DNA of 64,000 bases from Glycine soja (Eukaryota; Streptophyta; Magnoliopsida; Fabales; Fabaceae). This document shows positions 1-11,857 of this stretch, one piece after another (the first letter of the stretch is position 1; the number at the start of each line of letters is the position of its first letter). The notes under the pieces are model-generated. The model ran no database searches. It saw only the letters and a program-made list of their open reading frames with translations, and was not told where the DNA came from. The stretch spans positions 34,607,718-34,671,717 of the forward strand of contig NC_041021.1 in the NCBI RefSeq assembly GCF_004193775.1. Direction: 5' to 3'. A program made the position numbers and the translations under genes.

Positions 1-253
1 TCACGTTAACAACTCATCTTGCTTTGTAAGTGTGTATTGCTCTGTATATGTCTTCATTTAGCCTAATGAATGTTTAATGTCTTTATGACAATCATGTTTT
101 GGATATTTGGAATTTTTGCAGTTTGTGTTGAAAGTTTAATGGCAACTGGTATGGATTTCTAGCAGTTTCTTTAAGTTGTGGTTTTTCGATTTTCATCCAT
201 ATTCTATTTGGAATAACTGTAATTTGTGTATTTTTGTAGCAATGTTTTGAAGG

Positions 254-1140
254 TTGACCTCGATAGCTGAAATAGATGACAAAAAGGAAACTTGGAAGAT
301 TGCTGTTTGAGTGATTAACATGTGGACCATACCAAGATCGCCTAAGTCTATTGTTGATCTAATTTTAGTTGACAAGAAGGTCAGGTTAACTGATTTTTGT
401 CAGATATGTTGTATGTATTGGTTGTTGATTATTGTTTATAGCAAATCTTTTAAAAAATAGCACTGCTCATGTTGATTGTCCATGGTGATAAAATTCTAGC
501 ACAAATGAGGAATGTTGATGTTCAACTTAACAATGTTATTTTTGATGTTGGTCACACATATGTTATTCAAAACTTTGAAGTTGAAAAGAATAGTGGTCAT
601 CATAAAGCAACACACCATGGATTTAAAATAAATTTTGTAAAAGCAACTAAAGTCACACCTCACGAAATACCAGAAATACCTAAAACAATGTACAACTTCA
701 CAATGTTTGATGACATTGTAAGTAACTCAATCAACATTGACTTTTTAATAGGTACGTTTTTTTAAATATGTGCTTATTGAACAACTTTAAATGTTAGTGT
801 CGTTGGTGTCTCTAATGATGGGTTTTGTGTGAAGATGTTATTGGTGAGGTTGTTGAGATTGGGCAGTGGAATCTGTAGGACAAGCCAAAGAAAGTTGTAT
901 TTACTATGAAGGATGAATGATATTCATTATTATTTACAAAAATAGAAACCTGAGTCAGTTTGAAATGTTAGCTGCATGAATAATTCATTTTTAATGTTAC
1001 ACAGTGGAAGTATCATGAGTTATACTTTGTGGGAGTCACTGACTCTAGAGTTTAAGGATTATTTTGATAGGCATTTTTCTGGTCCTGTGGTGTTGCTCAG
1101 TCTGACTAAAATCAAAGAAGCAAAAGGTTGTTGTTTCATT
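254..1140 (+). pseudogene. RPA1-like (replication protein A 70 kDa, DUF223/OB-fold) pseudogene, 3' truncated
   Basis: Four exon-like blocks read in order as the N-terminal OB-fold part of a plant RPA1-type single-strand DNA binding protein. Block 1 (about 257-379) reads DDKKETWKIAV, a stop, then VINMWTIPRSPKS; the TGA replaces the Arg expected between V and V. Block 2 (461-752) reads VHGDKILAQM and later EIPEIPKTMYNF, and ends at a GT donor. Block 3 (about 834-920) reads DVIGEVVEIGQWNL, followed by a stop. Block 4 (about 990-1140) reads SYTLWESLTLEFKDYFDR and GPVVLLSLTKIKEAKG, and ends at a GTAAGT donor. Downstream exons are absent because inverted gypsy sequence begins in the next intron. 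Stops in two blocks show it is dead. RPA1-like genes of this short type are common in plants, both as host copies and as cargo of Helitrons; which one this was cannot be told here. Confidence 0.72.
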
Positions 1141-1149
1141 GTAAGTGTT

Positions 1150-4100
1150 TTTTTTGTAAATATACATTTGATCGTGTCTCTGTCACTTGTAATAGTGTCA
1201 GGAAATCCATGCAACTTAAAAACATGATCAAGGAAGGATTGAGCCACTGTAGCAGCTGCATATGGATGGGTTAAGGACATGAAATGAGCAGCTTTACTGA
1301 GTTTATCAACCACAACGAAAATGACTTGTTTACTTGCAGAATCAGGAAGACCCTCGATAAAATCCATTGTAATATGTTGCGACACATGGCTAGGGATTGG
1401 TATAGGCTGTAAAAGCCCAGGAGAAGCTACAGTATCATATTTGCACTGCTGACAAGTGAGACACTGTTGTATAAACAATTAAATATCTCTAAAAAATCCT
1501 TTCTAATAAAGGACAGACCTAACCCTTTGCCAAGTAGCATTTCGGCCAAACTAACCTCCAACAGCAGAGGTGTGGAGCCAAGTAAGTAAATCATGTCTGA
1601 GTGTAGGATCCTGGCCCACTACCAACTTCCCTTTCCTTTTGAGCTCATAATTGAGCCAAGAATAATGTTTGTGAGATGCAACAGAATGTTGTAAATCAGA
1701 GATCAACTTTTGAAGATGAGGATCAGTGGACCAAGTAAGCTTGATTCTCTCAAGCAGATCAGATTGGATCTGATGAGTGATAAGGGCCTGACATTCCATA
1801 GGCTCCATTCTAGAAAGAGCATCTGCTACCACGTTCTCCTTGCCTTACCTATACTCAATAGATAAATCAAACTCCATGAGCTTGGCCAACCATTTTTGTT
1901 GGAACACTGTTGAAGGCTTATGCTCTAGGATATACTTCAAGCTACTATGGTCAGTCTTGATAACGAAACGATTAGGCAGTAAATAATGTCTCCATTTCTG
2001 AACTGCAAAGACCATTGCCAAAAGCTCTTTTTCATAGGTAGATAGAGATTGCTGTTGCTTTTTTAGTGTCCTGCTGATGTAGGCAATGGGATGAGAGTCC
2101 TGCATTAAAACTGCCCCTATACCAAAGCATGAGGCATATACTTCAACCACAAATTCCTTGGAAAAATTAGGAAGAGCTAAGACCGGAGTAGAAAAAAGCA
2201 ATTGTTTTAAATGCTGAAAGGATAATGTTGTTGCAGTAGACCAAACAAAACTATCCTTTTTTAGCATCTCACTCAATGGTTTAGCCACAATGCCAAACTT
2301 AGGAACAAATCTTCGAAAATACCCGACAAGACCCAAAAATCCTCTCAGTTGCTTTAATGTTTGAGGTAGAGGCCAATATAACATTGCCTCAATTTTAGCT
2401 GGATCTGTGGCAACCCCTTTTCCACTTATAAAGTACCCCAAATACTTCACCTTAGGGACAACAACGTAGCATTTAGAATGCTTAGCAAATAAGGAATTAG
2501 CCCTTATAGTAGAAAGTATCTGCCGTAGATGTATGACATGATCATCTGAAGACTTGTTGTAGATGAGAATATCATCAAAGAAAACTAGCAAAAATTTTCT
2601 CAAGAATTGTTTGAAAACAACATCCATAAGGCCTTGAAAGGTTGCAGGAGCATTCGTGAGGCCAAATGGCATGACAAGGTATTCAAAATGACCACCATGT
2701 GTTCAGAATGCAGTCTTAGAAATGTTACAAGTAGCCATCCTTACTTGATTGTACCTAGCTCGTAAATCAATTTTTGAAAAAATATGGGAACCATGCAACT
2801 CATCCAGTAAATCATCTACTAAAGGAATATGAAACTTGTTCTTGATGGTGACCTTGTTTAACTCCCTATAATCAACACACAGTCTCCATGACCCATCCTT
2901 TTTCCCAACCAACACAACAGGACTAGCAAAAAGACTACTACTATGCTGAATTATGCCAGACTTAAAGTATTCCTGAATCAAGCCATCAATAATGTCTTTT
3001 TGATGCTTGGCATACCTGTATGGCCTCTTGTTAACTAGATTTGTGCCTTCCAACAATGGTATCTTATGATCATGTAGTTCCCTAGATGGTGGTAATTCGG
3101 TAGGCTCTTGGAAAATGTCACTGAAGTGATCCAAAAGCTGCTGGATAGAAGGAGGAACTAAAGACTGATCTACATGAGTGGCTAGGGCCTCCTCAGTGCA
3201 TAGCTGCAGCATCACTAAATGAACCCCATCAGAAAGTGTTTTATGTAAGTGTTGCTTCCTAGTTGTTTGTAAATCACCATTAGTTGCTCCTCTTAAAACA
3301 TGCCTTTTACCCTGCACATGAAATTCCATGGTTAACTTGTCAAAGTTCCAAGTAATGTTTCCCAACTTAACTAGCCACTCAATTCCCAAAACAAGGTCAG
3401 AACACCCCAGGGAAATAAGTAACATATCTGAGCTGAAAGTTGTTTGCTGAAGAGTCCAGGAGAAGTTATTGGCGACTGAAGTAATCTGCAACTTTGTGCC
3501 ATCTATAACCACCACATTCACAACATCCATGAGAGTTATTAGACTACCCAACTTCTTTGCCATGTTGATATCTAGGAAGTTATGTGTACTTCCATTGTCA
3601 ATAAGTATGTGCAAAGCCGTCTTCTTATGATAACCAGTCACACGCATAGTTCTGAAATTTGCAACACCAGTAAGAGCATTCACTGAGATTTGAGGTTCTA
3701 AAACATCCGACTCACTAGGAATTACTACATCTTCAAGTTCTACAGGAGTAGGGTCAGCATCATCAATCTCCAAAACTTGTAGCTGAAGTTTCTTATGTGT
3801 CTGACTATGGGTAGGAGAAAAAACTTCATCATAGAAGTAGCATAAACCTTTGGCTCTCCTTTCTTCCATGTAAGCAGGACTTAAGCTTCTACCAGGTCTA
3901 GTGGTAGTCTTTACTACCTCTTTATTTGTGGAACCCGAATCCACAAGTTTTTCACCCAACAAGGGACTTGTTGTTTGTAGTGGACTTATTTTGTTTGACA
4001 GAAGTAGTAGAGGTAACAAATTGGGAGTTGGAAGCTTTGTACATTTTAGCTAAGGTAAAGGCCTTTCTCACAGAATTTGGTTGAAACATTCTGACAAGCA

Positions 4101-4719
4101 TCTGGATCTCCTTCTTTAACCCACCTAAAAAATAGCTCAGAATATGGTCATACGATAATTGCAATCGTGAAATGATGTAATCGAAAGCCTCGTGATACTC
4201 CTCCACTGACGTCATATTTTCATCAAATCCGCCATAGGGTCATCAAAAACTTCACTAAATCTTTCTATTAGCAACTGGGTAATCACTAACAGGAAAGGAA
4301 TGAATAGATTTCATGAATGCAGTATGCCATTGAAGGGTTTTCCCTTCAAGATGAATGATAGCAATCTTGACCTTGTAATCATTCGATGTATGATCAATGG
4401 AAAAGTAATTTTTAGCTTGGTAAATTCACTGATGAACCTTCTCACCATTGAATCTGGGAAAATCAATGCGAGCTAACCTAGTGCCACAATTGTATTGAAG
4501 ATTAAGAGAATGTTCACCGCGAGGGATTAGACTTGAGCTCAGAGAAGAAGCGTTATGTTCTTGCATGTTCTTGATTAATTCTTGCAGTGAATCCTTCAAA
4601 GAATCTCCAAGCACCTTCTAAATGTTACCCACTAACTCGATGAGACGTGTTTCCAGCCTAGCTACAACTCGATCTTCAACCTCCTTCAATGTCGTCGCTA
4701 AACGTGTATTCTCTGCCAT
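1150..4719 (-). pseudogene. gypsy gag-pol polyprotein, multiply broken
   Basis: The start is ATG at 4719 (reads MAENTRLATTLKEVEDRVV) just after the PBS, with an in-frame TAG at 4618-4620. Gag continues through RLARIDFPRFNGE and SVEEYHEAFDYIISRL (4215-4426). A zinc-knuckle remnant near 3840 (LCYFYDE) has lost a cysteine. Protease is near 3610 (LIDNGSTHNFLD; the usual DSG is DNG). Reverse transcriptase has KDGSWRLCVDYRELN (about 2890) and FFDDILIY (about 2570). The RNase H DAS motif reads VYAS, so a catalytic Asp is lost. Integrase has CLTCQQCK, MDFIEGLP and SDRD, then ends before the catalytic Glu. Stops or shifts separate the segments at about 4620, 4426, 4215, 2703, 1845 and 1551. The domain order (RT-RH-IN) is that of Ty3/gypsy, chromovirus-like in style; the chromodomain end is missing, so the lineage is uncertain. 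Confidence 0.85.
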
Positions 4720-4726
4720 TGCCGAT

Positions 4727-5554
4727 CAGGTGGAAGGTACAAGCTGATACCAATTGATAAGAGATAAGATAGTTCTAGGGGAAGAAGATTAACCGAAGAA
4801 CTAGGATGAATAGGAAACCTTGAAAGAGAAAAGGTTTCGAGAAGTTTTATTGAATTATATCAAAGATACAGAGAAGAATGTTTTCAAGTAATGGAATGAA
4901 TGCATCAGGAGAACGAATTGGCTATATAAAGTTGTTACTAACAACCAATCCTAACAACTTTTTCTCAACAGAAAATGATACTAACTAACTAACTAATCCA
5001 AGGCTTCCTCAGTGACAGACACGTGTCCTTCAGCAACTGCATGACACATGGATCCTTCAGCTTTGCTCTATATCATAAATGAAGCCAAACATTAACATCG
5101 CCAAGAGGCTAGATATCCATGTATTAACATAGGCTACAGTCAGATGGAAGGTACAAGCTGATACCAATTAATAAGAGATAAGATAGTTCTAGGGGAAGAA
5201 GATTAACCGAAGAACTAGGATGAATATGAAACCTTGAAAGAGAAAAGGTTTCGAGAAGTTTTATTGAATTATATCAAAGATACAGAGAAGAATGTTTTCA
5301 AGTAATGGAATGAATGCATTAGGAGAACGAATTGGCTATATAAAGTTGTTACTAACAACCAATCCTAACAACTTTTTCTCAACAGAAAATGATACTAACT
5401 AACTAACTAATCCAAGGCTTCCTCAGTGACAGACACATGTCCTTCAGCAACTGCATGACACATGGATCCTTCAGCTTTGCTCTATATCATAAATGAAGCC
5501 AAACATTAACATCGCCAAGAGGCTAGATATCCATGTATTAACATAGGCTACAGT
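4727..5554 (-). repeat. Tandem duplication (2 x 414 bp) of gypsy LTR plus PBS
   Basis: The block 4727-5140 is repeated almost base for base at 5141-5554. Each unit holds one LTR (about 388 bp, minus-strand ends TGACTGTAGCC and CTTATCA) and a 26-bp stretch carrying the PBS-like TTGGTATCAGCTTGTACC. The arrangement is therefore LTR-PBS-LTR-PBS-gag. Few differences separate the copies (for example caattgat against caattaat, cacgtgtc against cacatgtc). Exact LTR ends are uncertain because similar bases occur on both sides of each junction. Confidence 0.85.
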
Positions 5555-5619
5555 CAGATGCAGAATTAAAGCAAGAAAATCTAGATGAAAAGTGACTAAC
5601 ATTAAAACCCATGGATAAG

Positions 5620-5885
5620 ATGTGGCCTTGTCTATATTAGAGTATTGTAAAGAGACCTGTAGTTATTCAACTGCAGTCTCAATTAGTTTTAACTAAGATA
5701 GTTAGATTTTTAGTTAACAGTTGTTCAGTTACGACAGCTGATCTAATATCAGTCCTGTCTATAAATATAAAGATGTATACTCAAGTCAAGTGGTTAATGA
5801 AAACTCACTTTAACTTCCTTAGATTTTTTTTCTCTTTAGGTTCTCAAAATATCTTCTCTTAGAATTTTGTTATGGTATCTAGAGT
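5620..5885 (+). repeat. Copia 5' LTR remnant and primer binding site
   Basis: AT-rich, LTR-like sequence has a TATAAATATAAAG stretch near 5759 and ends just before TGGTATCTAGAG (5873-5884). That string is close to the common plant PBS TGGTATCAGAGC, complementary to initiator methionine tRNA. The left LTR boundary cannot be fixed without a second LTR. Confidence 0.6.
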
Positions 5886-7722
5886 TTGGTAAGATCAACA
5901 ATGGTTGTTCAAAACAACTCATTCGTTACTTCTTCTTTTCCTAATTACATTTCACACAAGCTTGACGATTTAACCTTTTTGCTATGGTGCCAACAGGTTG
6001 AACCTGTTATCAAATCTCATCGTGTCCAGTGTTTTGTGGTATATCCATAAATTCCACCATGATTTCTCACTGAAGCAGATTGCGCAGCTGGAATCGAAAA
6101 TCCTACATATGAAGCTTGGGAAAAGCAGGATCAAGTTCTCCTCACATGGCTTCTATTGACGCTTTCAATGTTGATTTTATCTCATGTTCTGGGATGCATT
6201 CATTCCAATGAAGTATGGGAAATGATTCACGATTATTTTCACAAGCTAACCCGAGCCACAACTCGTCAATTGCGCATAAAATTAAGAGTTATGATGCTCG
6301 GAGGAAAATTGATGTGAGAATTTTTGCTTTAAATCAAACAAATCTCTAACTCTCTTGCTTCGGTTGGAAGTCCTAACGTGCTTCAGGAGCATGTTGATTC
6401 GATCCTTGAAGGACTTCCACCTAATTATCACTCAATTATTTCTGTCAATGAAATCAAGTTGGAACCCCTACCAATTGTAGAGGTAGAAGCACTTTTTTTA
6501 GCTCAAGAAACACATATGAACAAGTTTCACAAACAAACACTTGTTGATTCTCCTTCCATTATCTACACACAAGAAAACCCTAAGTCTTTCTCATCACATA
6601 GCTCCAATAGCTATACGGTGCAAAAAGAACTTTCAACAATCAGAACTTGAAAGTTTCTCCAATTATCGCGGTTGTTCTAGCTGTGGTGGTGTTTTTTACT
6701 GTGGCAGTTGCCGAGGCCATGGTGGTGGCTGGTTTGCTGATTTCCAGTGTCAAGTGGGCCTGAAATATGGCCACACTAAGTCAGTTTGTCATTATCATTA
6801 TGACCAACACTATCAACCAAGTTCAGTTTTGGTTCTTCATGGCTCTACAAGCAGAACTCTTCTCAGAATTATTCAAGTAGCATAACAACTTCAATCCCGA
6901 CTATGGATAGAATAACACTAGTTCAAGGCAAAACAATGCTGACTCTCACCTTTCTAATGTCTGGAATAGGTCTACAACCAACAATTATCAAAATCCTCCC
7001 AGTGTTATGTTGACTGATGCACATTCTCAGTCAAATTCAACTAATTGGATCCCTGGTTTGGGTGCTTCCTTCCATGTTAATGGAGAATCTCATAATATCC
7101 AGTAAATAGAACCTTTTGAAGGCCCTGCCCAGATTTTCATTGGCTATGGTCAAGGTTTGCCAATTACTTCCTTTGGATCTTCTACTTTTATTTCTCCTAA
7201 TAATTCCAAAGTGTCTTTGTCTCTCAATTATCTTTTACATGTGCCTTGCATCACTAAAAATCTTATTAGTGTCAGTAAATTTTCTAGGGACAATGGTGTT
7301 TACTTTGAGTTCCATTCTAATTATTATGCTACGAAATCCCATGTTACCAATGAGGTCTTGCTTCAAGGCAATATTGGTCATGATGGTCTCTACAGTTTCT
7401 CCAACATTTAGTTTAAGAACTTTTCTTCTGGTTCTGCTTCTTGTTTTGTCTTTCTAGTTCTAAAAATTCAAATGTAAATACATGTAATAAGACTAGCACT
7501 CTTTGGCATGATAGACTTGTTCATCCCAATCATCATGTTTTAAAAATTGTATTGCAAGATTGTAAAATACCCATTGACAATAAAAGTATGGTTGATTTTT
7601 GTTTTGCATGTGTTGTAGGAAAGTCTCAAAGACTTGCATCTTTTCCTTCAAATTTTGTTTATTCTTCTCATTTAGAATTAGTTTAAGGTGATCTCTAGGG
7701 ACCCTCCCATGTCACTTCTACT

Positions 7723-8146
7723 TAGGAATGGCAACATGCACGAGCGGGCATGGGTAGTGCCTAACTACTACCTGCCCCGCGAGTTAGATAACTTGCCCAT
7801 GCCCGCCCCGTGAATCCATGGATATCCCCAAATCCAACTACCCACGGATTTTTGTATACCCGCCGATACCCATGGGTATCCATGAATGTTAAAAAATGAA
7901 AAAAAATCTTTTTTTTTGAAAAAGAAAGAAAAATATATAATGGCAACAACTTCATTGCATAACTCCAAAACATAAATTCAAATAACATTAGTCTCTTTAA
8001 AACATTAGTTCAAATAAAATTAGTCTATCTAAAACTCAAGTCCAATAAAAGAACAACAAGTTCAACTTTAATTCCTTAAATCTAAAAAACTTCAACTTTA
8101 CTCTACAACAACCTCACTTTGGTCACTTGTTCCCCGAACAAAAAAG

Positions 8147-8219
<73 letters not shown>

Positions 8220-8816
8220 GATAATCCTAGAATTCGAGGACTAGGAGCCTCCAAGAAAAGATATAGGGAAGGAAACTGTTCTTATTCATATGCGCTTTCA
8301 TTACACGATAATTGCTATATATATAGGCATCATATGTTGATGTTGTAACAAACTACACGAAAAGAGATAATAGAAAAACATAACGGAATGCATGATGCAT
8401 GACACATAAGGATGATGGATAGAGACAAGCTCCCGAAAATATATTCTTCACAACCAATAGAATCCTGACAGGCCATCGATTCTATTAGACGTAATCTTCA
8501 AGGTTCTTGGGTGGGTTGGTTCCGTGTTTGGGTCATTGGCTCACGTTCCCCAGGGTGCATTGTTGCATCTCCAATGGCGCAATGCTGGTGTGCTCCTTGT
8601 TTCCTAACATTATGTATAAGGGTATTTTTGTAATTTTATGGGTAGAGAGTACCTACGGGTGTAGGTACTATGATATCCGCCCCCGCCCCGTTAACTAACG
8701 ATAGTTAAAAAATCCATATCCGTGGGTAGCGAATATCCACTTACACTAGTTATCTTCTATCCAGTGTGGATTTTATCGGTGGATATCCACGAACACGAAT
8801 TTTTTTGGCATTCCTA
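7723..8816. mobile_element. Non-autonomous hAT-type transposon nested in copia integrase
   Basis: The 1094-bp element starts TAGGAATGGCAA and ends TTGGCATTCCTA, giving a 12-bp terminal inverted repeat with one mismatch. It is flanked on both sides by the 8-bp direct repeat CTTCTACT (7715-7722 and 8817-8824). Eight-bp target duplications and TAGGGATGGCAA-like ends are typical of plant hAT elements. Removing the element and one repeat rejoins the copia integrase reading across the site. Subterminal regions are rich in GGATATCCAC and GCCCCGCCC-type motifs. No transposase is present; internal ORFs are low-complexity. Confidence 0.9.
8149..8216. repeat. (AT)n microsatellite
   Basis: About 68 bp of uninterrupted AT dinucleotides inside the hAT element. 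It produces a meaningless Ile-Tyr ORF. Confidence 0.95.
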
Positions 8817-11130
8817 CTTCTACTAATGGTTTTATCTATTATATTACCTTTGTTGATGCCTTTTCTAGATTTACTTGGATATATCTTCTCAAAAGTAAAG
8901 ATGAGACTTTTACCGTTTTTAAAAAATTCAAAGCGATGGCAGAATTGCAATTTAACACCAAAATTAAAAGCCTTCAAACTAACTGGGGAGTGGAATTTAG
9001 ACCCTTAGCTCCCTTTTTGGCTTGCTGTGGTATTCAACAAAGACTTGGCCTAACTTTGTTGCACCATGCTTCTTTACCTCTGAAATTTTGGAATTTTGCA
9101 TTTTAATTGTGGTTTATTTCATTATTAAACTGCCCAAAACCTCTTTAAATTTCTCTATTCCATATGTTGTTTTGTTTAAGAAATTCCCTAACTATGAATT
9201 CCTTAAAACTTTTGGATGTGCTTGTTTTCCTTTGCTCATACCTTATAATAGTCACAAATTAGACTTCAGATCTCATGAATGCCTTTTCTTGGGTTATTCA
9301 ACTTCTCATAAAGGCTATAAGTGTCTTTCTCCTTTATGCAGACTATTCGTGTCTAAGATGTCCTTTTTAATGAATCCAAGTTTCCTTATGATGAACTGTT
9401 TGAATCCTTTCCTTCTCTTAGTTAGTCTTTATCATCCCATACTTCTTTCAATTTTCCCTCAATACCTATTATACCTAATGTTTAGAATAATTTTCAGAAT
9501 TCCTCTACTTTTCATCCTCACACATCTAATGCTTCTTCTACATCTCATCATTTACCCAACTCACCCTCTAATTAGTCTCCTCCTAATCAATCTTCCTCTT
9601 CCTTTGATCAATCTCTAACTGATCATTCTCAACTTGTTCATTCAGCTCCTTTTTCTACTGACTTTACTGTCTTTATGGACACCCTTATTTATGCTTCTCC
9701 TAGTCATGTATCCTCTTCTTTGGACACTGCATCTTGTCCTCCCAGACCAATAAATATTCATCCAATGCAAACTAGATCGAAATTTGGTATACATCAACCC
9801 TGAATTCATCCTTCTCTTCTTCTAGTTCACTGTAAACCAACAAGTATGAAGAAAACATTGATTGATCCTAATCTAAAATTGGCTATGCAATAAGAATATG
9901 ATGCTCTTATGAAGAATACTACTTGGTTGGGACTTAGTGCCTCTCCCACATGATAGGAAGGCAATTGGCTGCTAATGGGCTTTTCAAGTGAAAGAAAATG
10001 TTGATGGTTCAATAACTAAGTTTAAGGCTCGATAAGTTGCAAAAGGATTCAACCAAGTTCAAAAGTTTGATTTTTCTGAGACATTTTCTCCTATGGTGAA
10101 GCCTGTTACCGTTAGACTTATCCTTACTTTGGCTATTACTAATTAGTGGAAACTAGTTCAGTTAGATGTTAACAATGCTTGTTAAATGAGTTTCTCAATG
10201 AGATTGCCTACATGTCTCAACCTCCATTTTTTAAAGATTATAATTCTTCCTTGGTTTACAAACTAAATAGGGCTTTGTATGGGCTCAAGCAAGCTCCCAG
10301 GAAATGGTTTGAGAGGCTACAATCTACTCTTATTCAGTTTAGTTTTGTAGCTAGTAAATGTGATCCCTCCTTGTTCATCTACACAACCTCTTCTAACATA
10401 ATTTATCTTTTGGTCTATGTGGATGACGTTATTATCACCAACAACTCCATTTAATTGATTCAACAACTCACTTCTCGACTTAATTCAAAGTTTTCTCTCT
10501 AACAACTTGGTCAACTTGATTACTTTCTTGGGATTGAAGTCAAGACTTTATCAGATAGTTCTCTACTACTTACATAGGGAAAATATATTAGAGATCTCTT
10601 ACATAAAACTAATATGACATAAGCACAAGCTATTACTTCCCCCTATGACTTTAAGCCGCAAGCTCACTAAAACAGGCTCGAATTTGTTTATTAATCCTAC
10701 CACGTATCGTTCTGTGGTAGGTGCCTTGTAGTACTTGACTATAACTAGACCTAAGTATGCTTTACTGTAAACAAATTTTTCTAATTCATGGAAAATCCTT
10801 TGGATACTCATTGGGATGCAGTGAAAAGAATTCTACAGTATTTAAAAGGCATGGTTCTTTATGGTCTTCATTTACGACCTGCTACTTTGGGTCAACCTTA
10901 CTCCATTAGAGCTCTTTGTGATGTTGATTGGGCATTAGACATTGATGATAGACGTTCTACTTCTGGTGCAACTATGCTCTTTGGTTCTAATCTCATATCC
11001 TGGTGGTCTTGCAAGCAAAAAGTTGTTGCAAGATCCAACACATGGCCGGGTATAGAAATCTAGCTCAAACTAGTGTAGAAAATTCTTGGATCAATACCTT
11101 GTTAATTAAATTAGGAGTACCATTTAGAAC

Positions 11131-11857
11131 TCTTATATATATATATATGAATTTAAACCCTCCTTTGATTCATGTATTTGGTTTTTTGAATATATTAAAT
11201 TGTTTACTTGAATATTAAAGATTTTTTTTTGCTTTCACAAGTTATTTTTTTAAAAAGATGACTGAAAAAAGTTATAAAGATGGAAGAGAAAATAAATTGA
11301 TAAATATATGTACTAATTTATTTTTACCTTCTTTATCCTTTTAATTTTTATTGTTTCCAAAGCTAATACCATCTTAATAAAGCTTATATTGATTTTCGTC
11401 TAAGCAATATTAAACTATTTTTCTACTCCCACTTGAAAAAAAAAATTTATGGATCTACATGCCACTGAATTCATCGTGAAATATATCATTCCTAACCTTA
11501 CGGGTGAGAATAGGCAAAGTCGCTTACAGGAGCCCATAGTTTGACCTCTTTAAAACCTGACATGTTTAATTAAAAGTTTAGGCTTGGGCTTGTAAAAAAG
11601 ACTATTTTGTTAATTAATAGGCTAGACTTGGGCTTTTTAAACAAGTCTATTTAAATAATTAATAGGCTAGGCTTATTGGGCTTATAAAAAAAACCATTAA
11701 GCCTAATAGGTCATAAAGATGTAATTGTGTAGAGACATTAACATGGTTAATTTTAAAAAGGTAGGTGAGATCGGGTTAGGTTGAAAAAAGGTCAAGTCAT
11801 ACCAGCTTAAAAAAAAGTCTCTGATAGATGGCTAGTCTAATGCCTAATTATTAAGCA
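11131..11857. other. Gene-free AT-rich stretch
   Basis: No coding signal. Between about 11510 and 11830 a few purine-rich short motifs recur in two orientations (AGGCTTGGGCTT, AGGCTAGACTTGGGCT), like old hAT-type non-autonomous elements, but no clear ends or target duplication were found. Confidence 0.4.

Larger units (their letters stand above)
1141..5556 (-). mobile_element. Decayed Ty3/gypsy LTR retrotransposon, 3' truncated
   Basis: Read on the minus strand, the order is LTR (duplicated, 5556-4755), initiator-Met type PBS (TGGTATCAG at about 4745-4753), gag, protease, reverse transcriptase, RNase H and integrase. The element stops abruptly inside the integrase core, just after the second catalytic Asp, where RPA-like intron sequence begins. 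No 3' LTR follows. The loss of the far end suggests a deletion or illegitimate recombination rather than a clean insertion end. No flanking target duplication can be assigned. Confidence 0.85.
5620..11130 (+). mobile_element. Decayed Ty1/copia LTR retrotransposon, interrupted by a hAT element
   Basis: A 5' LTR remnant ends at about 5870 and is followed by a Met-type PBS (TGGTATCTAGAG at 5873). Gag, GAG-pre-integrase, integrase, reverse transcriptase (YVDD) and RNase H follow in the copia order. Coding homology fades at about 11130 and no 3' LTR is seen. A 1.1-kb hAT element lies in the integrase. Frequent stops and shifts make this an old, dead copy. Confidence 0.85.
5901..11130 (+). pseudogene. 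copia gag-pol polyprotein, multiply broken
   Basis: ATG at 5901 starts a gag-like reading (KLDDLTFLLWCQQVEPVIKS) that soon meets stops. Gag continues near 6378-6650 (ILEGLPPNYHSIIS). The protease region is poorly preserved (7100-7400, LLHVPCITKNLISVSKF). GAG-pre-integrase is at 7495-7680 (LWHDRLVHPNHH, CFACVVGKSQR). Integrase runs 7681-7722 and resumes at 8817-9060 after the hAT element (FIYYITFVDAFSRFTW region). Reverse transcriptase is at 9840-10460, with ALYGLKQAPRKWFERL and YVDD at about 10420. RNase H is at 10788-11060 (RRSTSGATMLFGSNLISWW). Many stops separate these pieces. The order IN before RT/RH identifies copia. Confidence 0.85.

Noticed and set aside
8127..8348. ORF with a long Ile-Tyr repeat
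   Set aside because: Direct translation of an (AT)n microsatellite inside the hAT element; the same applies to the ORFs at 26959-27233.
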